Part shown: one piece after another, positions 12,715 to 19,003 of the stretch
Numbering within the stretch: position 1 is the first letter of the stretch
How the letters are laid out: the number at the start of each line of letters is the position of its first letter
Assembly (NCBI GenBank): GCA_034434335.1
Contig: DAOTZS010000246.1
Location: 1-19,003 of the forward strand
DNA length: 19,003 nucleotides
DNA from: DAOTZS01 sp034434335
GTDB taxonomy: Bacteria > Chloroflexota > Anaerolineae > CG2-30-64-16
Reading direction: 5' to 3'
Program-made: the position numbers and the translations under genes
The notes under the pieces: model-generated
What the model was told of the DNA's origin: nothing
Seen by the model: only the letters and a program-made list of their open reading frames with translations
Database searches by the model: none

Positions 12715-14541
12715 ATGCCCATTCAGATACTAGCGCCCGAGGTTGCCAACCAGATCGCGGCTGGCGAGGTGGTGGAGCGACCCGCCTCGGTTGTCAAAGA
12801 GCTGATCGAGAACAGCCTGGATGCTGGCGCCACCGATATCCGGGTGGAGATCCGTGAGGGCGGCCGGCGCCTGGTAAGGGTCCAGGATGACGGCTGCGGA
12901 ATACCCGTTGGCGAGACCCACCTGCTCTTCCGCCGGCATGCCACCAGCAAGATCAGCTCGACGGACGACCTGAACCGCCTCACCACCCTGGGCTTCCGCG
13001 GCGAGGCCCTGGCCAGCATCGCCGCGGTGGCCCACGTCACGCTGCTCACGCGCGCGCGGGGGGAAGAGCTCGGCACCCTGATCCGTGTGGCTGAGGGCCG
13101 CGAGGTAGACCGGCAACCAGTAGGTGGGCCGGTCGGCACCACTGTGACCGTGGAGCATCTCTTCGCCAATATCCCGGCCCGGCTCAAGTTCCTCAAGCGG
13201 CCGGCCACCGAAGCCGGCCACATCCACGAAATCGTGACGCGCTATGCTCTGGCCTACCCCGAGCGCCGGCTCAGCCTGGTCAGCGATGGCCGGCTGGTCT
13301 TTCAGTCGTCGGGCAGTGGCAGGCTTTACGACGTGCTGGTGCGGGTCTACGGCCCGGAGATGGCGAAACAGATGCTGCCGTTGGCCGAGGATGGCTCTCC
13401 CGAGTCCCCGGCCGAGGAAGAACAGACCGGTTTGCAGCCCTCGGTGCGCGTGGCCGGTTATGTCAGCGCGCCGGGCCTGAACCGCAGCAACCGCAACTAC
13501 ATCTCGCTGTTCATCAATCGTCGCTGGTTCCAGGATGCCTCCCTCGCCTACAGCGTGATCCAGGCCTATCACACGTTGCTGCCCACGGGCCGCTACCCGG
13601 TGGCTTTGATCTTCATCAGCATGGACCCGGCGGATGTGGACGTGAATGTGCACCCGACCAAGGCAGAGGTGCGCTTTCGCGATAGTCAGGCCGTGTTCAG
13701 GGCCGTCCAGCGGGCCGTACGCAGGGCGGTGGTAGCCCATGCTCCCATCCCGGCCCTGGGCCTGGAGCCGTCCACGATGTCAGGAGAACCGGCCTGGTCG
13801 TCTCACACGCCGTTCGAAGAAGAGGCTCCGCGGCGCCCCGACCTGGCAGCGGGACCGGTTCAACCCATACCGCCCGTAGTCTTGAGGCCTCCTGCCCAGG
13901 AAGACGTTCCCCGGCAGCCTTCGTTTCCAGGTCCTGCCGCCATTCCGGGCCGCGACCGGCAACTGGTCCCCATCCTGCGCGTGGTGGGCCAACTCAGCGC
14001 CACCTACATCGTCGCCGAAGGCCCCGACGGCCTCTATCTGATTGACCAGCACGCCGCGCACGAGCGCATCCTCTACGAGCAGATGCTGACCGATCACGCT
14101 GCTGGTCGGACTGCCGTTCAGCCGCTGCTCGAGCCGGTAGTGCTGGAACTGAAACCAGAACAGGCCGCTGTGGTGGCCGAGGCGCTCGAGACGCTAAATG
14201 AGCTGGGGATCGCCATTGAGCCGTTTGGAGGCCACAGCTACTTAGTGCGCACTATGCCGGCACTTCTCAGCCGTGATGAGCCAGAAAGCGCGCTCACGGC
14301 CATCATTGACAGCCTTGTCTCGGCTGACAACCTGGTTGAGAACACCCGCGAAGCGCGGCTGGTTACGGCCATTTGCAAGCGGGCAGCCATCAAGGGTGGG
14401 CAGGTGCTCAGCATGAGCGAGATGCAGGAATTGGTGCGCCGCCTGGAAGCCTGCCAGACGCCGCGCACCTGCCCTCACGGCCGGCCCACCATGATCTATC
14501 TCAGCGCGGCGGAGCTGGCCCGTCAGTTCGGCCGCACATGA
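12715..14541 (+). CDS. mutL: DNA mismatch repair protein MutL
   Basis: 608 residues. The N-terminal GHKL ATPase has all family motifs: ENSLDAGA (about 34), DDGCGI (about 61), RHATSK, and GFRGEALASIA (about 98). The middle transducer domain (VNVHPTKAEVRF near 310) follows, then a Pro-rich linker (about 350-420) and the C-terminal dimerisation/endonuclease domain. The endonuclease motif DQHAx2Ex4E is intact (DQHAAHERILYE from residue 444), as are ACKRAAIKGG, CPHGRP (586) and the terminal FGR. It is therefore expected to be a nicking MutL like those of most bacteria that lack MutH. It couples MutS mismatch recognition to strand incision. The start matches the conserved N-terminus MPIQILAPEVANQIAAGEV. 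No mutS is in the window. Confidence 0.97.
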   Translation: MPIQILAPEVANQIAAGEVVERPASVVKELIENSLDAGATDIRVEIREGGRRLVRVQDDGCGIPVGETHLLFRRHATSKISSTDDLNRLTTLGFRGEALASIAAVAHVTLLTRARGEELGTLIRVAEGREVDRQPVGGPVGTTVTVEHLFANIPARLKFLKRPATEAGHIHEIVTRYALAYPERRLSLVSDGRLVFQSSGSGRLYDVLVRVYGPEMAKQMLPLAEDGSPESPAEEEQTGLQPSVRVAGYVSAPGLNRSNRNYISLFINRRWFQDASLAYSVIQAYHTLLPTGRYPVALIFISMDPADVDVNVHPTKAEVRFRDSQAVFRAVQRAVRRAVVAHAPIPALGLEPSTMSGEPAWSSHTPFEEEAPRRPDLAAGPVQPIPPVVLRPPAQEDVPRQPSFPGPAAIPGRDRQLVPILRVVGQLSATYIVAEGPDGLYLIDQHAAHERILYEQMLTDHAAGRTAVQPLLEPVVLELKPEQAAVVAEALETLNELGIAIEPFGGHSYLVRTMPALLSRDEPESALTAIIDSLVSADNLVENTREARLVTAICKRAAIKGGQVLSMSEMQELVRRLEACQTPRTCPHGRPTMIYLSAAELARQFGRT

Positions 14542-14579
14542 TTCCCAGGTATAGATTTCCCGCTTCTGCCTGAAGCATG

Positions 14580-14585
14580 TATAAT
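14580..14585 (+). promoter_or_regulatory. candidate -10 box for tig
   Basis: A perfect TATAAT lies in the 136-base gap after mutL, about 90 bases before the tig start. The -35 region (TTTCCC, 14556-14561, 18-base spacer) is poor. The local AT-richness against a GC-rich background supports a promoter. Confidence 0.5.
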
Positions 14586-14666
14586 AAAATGCGTTGAAGC
14601 CTATAGGAGACGGCTATCTCATTATTATGTTGACCAGATTGGTCCGAAAAGCTCCAAAACCGTCTT

Positions 14667-14680
14667 AGGGGGATACTTTG
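14667..14680 (+). promoter_or_regulatory. Shine-Dalgarno and TTG start of tig
   Basis: AGGGGGA (14667-14673) lies 4 bases ahead of TTG (14678-14680). No in-frame ATG exists near the conserved N-terminus. A second in-frame TTG at 14690 has 16-base spacing and is less likely. Confidence 0.65.
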
Positions 14681-16027
14681 ACTGAACCATTGACGATCAC
14701 TACAGAGGCACGAGACGACCATCAGTTGGACATGACCATCCAGATCGGCCCGGAACGGACCGAGGAGTTGCTTCGACGGGCGGCCAAGATCGTGTCCAGA
14801 AAATATACCATACCGGGTTTCCGGCCGGGAAAGGCACCCTATGCTGCGGTGTTGCGCCGCTTCGGCCGGGAAAGACTGCTAGGAGAGATCATCGAAGAGA
14901 TAGGAGAGGAGGTTATCAGGGAAGCGCTCGAGAGCAACCAGGTGACGCCATATGGCCAGATCAGCCTGTCCGAAGTAAAGCTGGACCCACCTACTTTCAA
15001 GGTGGTAGTGCCCCTCCCACCCACGGTGGAGCTGGGTGACTACCGCAGCATCCGGCTCGAAGCCCCAGAGGTCGTGGTGAAAGAGGAAGAGGTAGATCAA
15101 TGGCTCGAAAGGGTACGCAACGAGCGTACCACATGGCAGACCGTCGCACGACCAGCTGAAGTTGGCGATGTGGTGGTGATGGATATCCGCGGCACGGTAG
15201 GCGCTGAAGTCGTTATGGATAATCGCGACTGGCAATTGCTGCTAAAGGAGGAAAGCGGCTGGTTGCCAGGGTTTGATAATGCGTTTGTCGGCCTGTCTGC
15301 CGGGGACGAGAAAACCTTTACCCTGACCTATCCCGAAAACTCCTCCTCTCGCTACCGTGGGCAGGCGGTCACCTTTCAGGCTAAGGTCAAGGAAGTCAGG
15401 GCCAAGGTCCGGCCTGAGCTCAACGATGAGTTTGCTCGCTCCCTGGGCGACTTCCAGGATATGGCCGACCTGCGGGCCAAGATGTTGGCACGCCTCACGC
15501 AACTGCGTACAGCAGAGGCCGAAGAGAGGCTCAACAATGAGGCCATCAAGGCGCTGCTGGAAAAGGCAACCATCACCTATCCACCGCCAGCCGTGGATAG
15601 AGTGCTCGACGAAATGATAGAGGATGTCAAATCGGAAGCGGAAGAGCGGGGCTACAGGCTGGAGGAGTACCTGCGACTACAGGGCCTGACGGTTGAGCAG
15701 TATCGCGCTCAATTGCGGCCCCGTGCCGAGCAGCGGCTGCGGATCGGATTGGCGCTGGGTGAGCTGGCGCGGATCGAGCAGATCTCGGTTTCCGAAGAGG
15801 AGAACCAGGCAGAGCTGGAACGGATCGTCAACAGTGCGACGGATCGAGAGGAAGGTAAGAGAACGCGCGAGTTGCTCGACACGAAAGAGGGCCGGCGGTT
15901 TATTACCGAGGATCTGTTGACCAAGAAGACCCTGGCTCGTTTGCGGGAAATCGTCACAGGACGTGCCGGTGAGGTGACGCCGACAGCCGCAGAGGTGAGC
16001 GAACAGCCGCCAGCAGCCCCGAGCTGA
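14678..16027 (+). CDS. tig: trigger factor (ribosome-associated chaperone and prolyl isomerase)
   Basis: 449 residues from a TTG start. The N-terminal ribosome-binding domain carries the signature GFRPGKAP (residues 47-54), matching GFRxGxxP. An FKBP-type PPIase domain spans about 162-248 (VGDVVVMDIRGTV through VKEVRAKV). A helical C-terminal chaperone domain follows (about 250-430), and the last 20 or so residues are Ala/Pro/Glu-rich and likely disordered. It binds near the ribosome exit tunnel and shields nascent chains. It is followed by clpP and clpX, the widespread tig-clpP-clpX order, but here a 117-bp repeat element sits between tig and clpP. Length is in the normal range. Confidence 0.95.
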   Translation: MTEPLTITTEARDDHQLDMTIQIGPERTEELLRRAAKIVSRKYTIPGFRPGKAPYAAVLRRFGRERLLGEIIEEIGEEVIREALESNQVTPYGQISLSEVKLDPPTFKVVVPLPPTVELGDYRSIRLEAPEVVVKEEEVDQWLERVRNERTTWQTVARPAEVGDVVVMDIRGTVGAEVVMDNRDWQLLLKEESGWLPGFDNAFVGLSAGDEKTFTLTYPENSSSRYRGQAVTFQAKVKEVRAKVRPELNDEFARSLGDFQDMADLRAKMLARLTQLRTAEAEERLNNEAIKALLEKATITYPPPAVDRVLDEMIEDVKSEAEERGYRLEEYLRLQGLTVEQYRAQLRPRAEQRLRIGLALGELARIEQISVSEEENQAELERIVNSATDREEGKRTRELLDTKEGRRFITEDLLTKKTLARLREIVTGRAGEVTPTAAEVSEQPPAAPS

Positions 16028-16051
16028 AGGTCTGAGCTTTGCTCTCTCAGC

Positions 16052-16069
16052 GCGGGGGTTTAGCCCCGC
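16052..16069 (+). terminator. hairpin after tig, weak terminator candidate
   Basis: GCGGGG (16052-16057) pairs with CCCCGC (16064-16069) around GTTTAG, 25 bases after the tig stop. A second short stem (CTGAG/CTCAG, 16032-16036 with 16046-16050) precedes it. There is no T-run, so it may be a dispersed hairpin repeat rather than a terminator. Confidence 0.35.
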
Positions 16070-16113
16070 CTCTGTCAGCCAGAGGTGGTAGACAGGTACG
16101 GTTTTGACCAGAG

Positions 16114-16230
16114 GTAACTGTTCCGCCGCCGACACCCTTCATGTGTGCATCACCAGAGAGGTCGGCGAAGGCCAACCTCTGGCCGCAGGCTCCCAAAAGG
16201 ATGACTTCCAGTCACCGCCTGAACAGTTAC
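16114..16230 (-). mobile_element. MITE-like element, copy 3 (117 bp, inverted relative to copies 1 and 2)
   Basis: The ends are GTAACTGTTC and GAACAGTTAC, perfect 10-bp inverted repeats. The flanking 8-bp direct repeats are GACCAGAG (16106-16113) and GACTAGAG (16231-16238), 7 of 8. Read on the minus strand it matches copy 1 from the left end through GAAGGGTGTCGGC, then jumps almost straight to the right terminal repeat, so the second half of copy 1 is absent. It lies between tig and clpP and ends 7 bases before the Shine-Dalgarno core of clpP. It creates an apparent in-frame N-terminal extension of clpP that is not part of the protein. Confidence 0.87.
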
Positions 16231-16253
16231 GACTAGAGAAGGATTTGATTCCC

Positions 16254-16884
16254 ATGAATGAGAGTGTGTATTTTCCTCAGTCGTTGATCCCGATGGTGAT
16301 CGAAACCACCGGCCGCGGTGAGCGGGCGTATGATATCTACTCGCTCTTGCTCAAGGAGCGCATCATCTTCCTTGGAACCCCCATCACCGACCAGGTGGCA
16401 AATCTGGTTGTGGCCCAATTGCTATTCCTGGACCGCGAGGACCCGGAGAAGGATATCCAGCTTTACATCAACTCTCCCGGCGGCCATATTTATGCCGGCA
16501 TGGCGATCTACGATACCATGCAATTGATCCGGGCTCCTGTGAGCACGATTGCCGTGGGCGTGACGGCCAGCTTCGGCACGGTGTTGCTCTCGGCCGGCAC
16601 CAAGGGCAAACGCTATGCGCTGCCACACGCGACCATCCACATCCACCAGCCGCTGGGTGGCGTGCAAGGCCAGGCCACCGAGATCGAAATCCAGGCCAAA
16701 GAGATCTTGCGCCTGCGTGAGGACCTCAACAAGATCCTGGCCCTGCACACTGGCCAACCGCTGGAGCGGATCGCCGAGGACACCGAACGGGACCGCTACA
16801 TGACGCCGGAGCAGGCCCAGGAGTATGGGCTGATAGATGCTGTATTGCATCCGACAAGAACCAACAAGGGGGAAGGCAAGAACA

Positions 16885-16895
<11 letters not shown>
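16254..16895 (+). CDS. clpP: ATP-dependent Clp protease proteolytic subunit
   Basis: 213 residues from ATG 16254. The catalytic triad is visible: S106 in GVTASFG, H131 in HIHQPLGG and D180 in ERDRYMT. The usual AASMG is TASFG here. ClpP forms a two-ring tetradecamer that degrades unfolded chains fed by ClpX or ClpA/C. ATG 16254 is chosen because MNESVYFPQSLIPMVIE is the expected N-terminus and AGAAGGA (16237-16243) lies 10 bases ahead. An earlier in-frame ATG at 16104 would add 50 residues read mostly from the inserted repeat, so I reject it. The gene overlaps clpX by 11 nt. Confidence 0.96.
16866..16887 (+). promoter_or_regulatory. Shine-Dalgarno and GTG start of clpX
   Basis: AGGGGGAAGG (16867-16876 region) precedes GTG 16885-16887 by about 8 bases, inside the end of clpP. 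It fixes the start: an in-frame ATG at 16837 would add 16 residues unlike any ClpX N-terminus, whereas GTG gives MANRSRGNVQRCSFC. Confidence 0.8.
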
Positions 16896-18204
<1,309 letters not shown>

Positions 18205-18243
18205 GCTAAGCGGGCATCCTCAGGATGCCCGCTTAGCCTTTAC
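18205..18243 (+). terminator. intrinsic-type terminator after clpX
   Basis: A perfect 15-bp stem pairs 18205-18219 with 18223-18237 around a TCA loop, followed by CTTTAC. It starts at the first base after the clpX stop. The T-tract is short (TTT). On the other strand it also lies just after the stop of the DUF3795 remnant, so it may serve both directions. Confidence 0.75.
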
Positions 18244-18414
18244 AGGACCAGTCCCTTCCGGATCTCCTCCAGCACAGCGCGTGCTGTTGGCACGTCGACC
18301 AGGAAGTTTTCCAGCTTCTCACATCCGTAGTCAGAACAGTAAGCGCAATTGACCACCCCGCGCTCCACGCCGCAAGCCCGGATCGGACAAACAGAAAGCT
18401 ACAATGCGATCCAT
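18240..18414 (-). pseudogene. DUF3795 family gene remnant with internal deletion and frame change
   Basis: From ATG 18414 the minus strand reads MDRIVAFC, the expected start of DUF3795 proteins (M..I.AYCGL). One frame over it continues CPIRACGVERG, VVNCAYCSDYGCEKLENF, then VPTARAVLEEIRKGLVL and stop at 18240, which is the family's C-terminal cysteine-rich half (C.IR.C...RG..NC..C.DY.CEKL). About 50-60 residues that normally lie between are missing and the two parts are in different frames, with the join near 18385-18395. A strong Shine-Dalgarno (AGAGGAGGT, 18421-18429 on the complement) and an extended -10 promoter remain. The family is a small Cys-rich protein, probably metal-binding, of unknown role. 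The call rests on recalled family pattern, not a search. Confidence 0.7.
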
Positions 18415-18455
18415 TCTCCCACCTCCTCTGCTCAAAGGGCCGGATTGCCCTGGAC

Positions 18456-18484
18456 ATCATAGCACATATGTTCTAGGCCGGCAA
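18456..18484 (-). promoter_or_regulatory. promoter of the DUF3795 remnant
   Basis: On the minus strand TTGCCG (18479-18484), 17 bases, then TATGAT (18456-18461) preceded by TGC, an extended -10. The start would be near 18449, about 35 bases before ATG 18414. Confidence 0.5.
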
Positions 18485-18615
18485 ATCTCTCGCCCTGGCT
18501 TTATGCCGCGAGTAGATGCAGGTCGCAGTATGCAGGAACGGGTGATGAGCGCTACTACCCAGGCTTGCGCTGTGCACCTTTTGGACAGGCTCGATTTGCG
18601 CCTGCGAAAACCATC

Positions 18616-18624
18616 TGCTATAAT
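18616..18624 (+). promoter_or_regulatory. extended -10 promoter of the ATP synthase gene cluster
   Basis: TGC-TATAAT with a weak TTGCGC -35 (18596-18601, 17 bases). The start would be near 18631, about 30 bases before the AtpI-like GTG. The same 12-base string TGCTATAATCCC occurs at 2126-2137. Confidence 0.65.
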
Positions 18625-18660
18625 CCCGCCGCTTGCCTGACACTTGGGGATGGTGGCCTT

Positions 18661-18924
18661 GTGAAGGAAGTGCGGCGTTGGGGGCCGTTGTTGCAGTTGG
18701 GGTGGATGATGGCAGGGGCCATGCTGATCCCCCTCGGGATCGGAATCTGGCTTGACCGCCGCTACAGCACCGCGCCGCTCTTCATCCTTGTAGGTGCCCT
18801 GGTAGGCGTTTTGGCGAGCACGATTGGGGTGATGCGTCTCGCTACCCGGATGATCGAAACATCGGCGCAGATGCCGCGCGACGCAGCCGAGGATGATGCT
18901 GCGGTCCACGGGAAGGAGGAGTAG
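18661..18924 (+). CDS. AtpI/AtpZ-like F0F1 ATP synthase assembly protein
   Basis: 87 residues from GTG 18661, read as MKEVRRWGPLLQLGWMMAG. There are two membrane helices (about 8-28 and 37-60), joined by the family-type turn GIGIWLDRRYSTAPLFILVG, and a charged cytoplasmic tail. AtpI/AtpZ proteins are encoded at the head of atp operons and are linked to assembly of the c-ring or to Mg/Ca transport. GTG 18661 is chosen because upstream in-frame codons run through the promoter; the Shine-Dalgarno (GGGGATGG, 18647-18654) is modest. The next gene starts 6 bases after its stop. Confidence 0.8.
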   Translation: MKEVRRWGPLLQLGWMMAGAMLIPLGIGIWLDRRYSTAPLFILVGALVGVLASTIGVMRLATRMIETSAQMPRDAAEDDAAVHGKEE

Positions 18925-18930
18925 AGCGGG

Positions 18931-19003
18931 GTGTTGCGTAGACTGTTCACGACCCGTAATCTGGTCATTTTGCTGCTGATCATTGCTCTGTTTGTCGTCT
19001 CCG
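18931..19003 (+). CDS. start of a membrane protein gene, probably ATP synthase subunit a; cut by window end
   Basis: GTG 18931 follows a strong Shine-Dalgarno, GGAAGGAGGAG (18911-18921). 24 codons are visible: MLRRLFTTRNLVILLLIIAL then FVVS, a basic start and a membrane helix. atpB (subunit a) usually follows an atpI-like gene, which is the main basis for the name. The visible part has no diagnostic residue. Confidence 0.55.
   Translation, partial: MLRRLFTTRNLVILLLIIALFVVS

Noticed and set aside
16104..16253. N-terminal extension of ClpP
   Set aside because: It is encoded mostly by the inserted element; ATG 16254 has a Shine-Dalgarno and gives the conserved ClpP N-terminus.
16837..16884. 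Earlier in-frame ATG for clpX
   Set aside because: No Shine-Dalgarno at that site and the added residues do not fit ClpX; GTG 16885 does.
18233..18460. 75-codon minus-strand frame over the DUF3795 remnant
   Set aside because: It is a third frame that carries neither of the recognisable DUF3795 segments.

Overview
The window is GC-rich bacterial chromosome, densely coding on both strands. Gene content and style (an unlinked PEP/pyruvate-binding protein, a tandem-GAF SpoIIE-type phosphatase, tig-clpP-clpX, an AtpI-like protein ahead of an ATP-synthase gene, many intergenic hairpin repeats) suggest a member of the Chloroflexota, perhaps Anaerolineae or a relative. That placement is inference; there is no rRNA or other phylogenetic marker that I could compare directly.

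Layout. 1-1946 (minus): the 5' part of a large PEP/pyruvate-binding (PPDK N-terminal) protein, open to the left edge and driven by a consensus sigma70-type promoter. 2129-3773 (plus): an extended -10 promoter, a leader made almost wholly of seven 24-bp hairpin units, and an O-antigen-ligase/Wzy-like membrane protein. 4110-7944 (plus): a partner-switching set with a STAS anti-sigma-factor antagonist, an RsbW-like kinase and a four-GAF PP2C phosphatase, but no sigma factor in view. 7967-8037: 20-bp repeats ending in a perfect hairpin between convergent genes. 8076-12200 (minus, read right to left): 3-hydroxyacyl-CoA dehydrogenase, enoyl-CoA hydratase and a NYN-LOTUS protein, apparently one operon from a consensus promoter at 12374-12402. 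12484-12650: a cassette of large palindromes. 12715-14541: mutL. 14678-18204: tig, clpP, clpX, closed by a strong hairpin. 18240-18414 (minus): remnant of a DUF3795 gene with an internal deletion. 18661 onward: an AtpI-like gene, then the start of a membrane-protein gene that is probably atpB.

The main unlisted element is a family of three short non-autonomous transposable elements (3908-4084, 10917-10981, 16114-16230; 177, 65 and 117 bp). All three have GTAAC/GTTAC-type ends (one end has lost two bases) and are flanked by 8-bp direct repeats (8/8 in one copy, 7/8 in two). A GTAA end with an 8-bp duplication is what IS66-family transposases produce, so these look like MITEs mobilised by such an enzyme elsewhere in the genome. 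Each lies at or within a few bases of a Shine-Dalgarno-like sequence: upstream of the STAS gene, between the two beta-oxidation genes, and upstream of clpP. They are built of serial hairpins in which some differences between copies are G-U tolerant.

Functionally the window combines housekeeping (mismatch repair, ribosome-associated folding, Clp proteolysis, ATP synthase), a fatty-acyl-CoA oxidation pair, a stress or signal-sensing partner-switch module and a surface-polysaccharide-type membrane protein.
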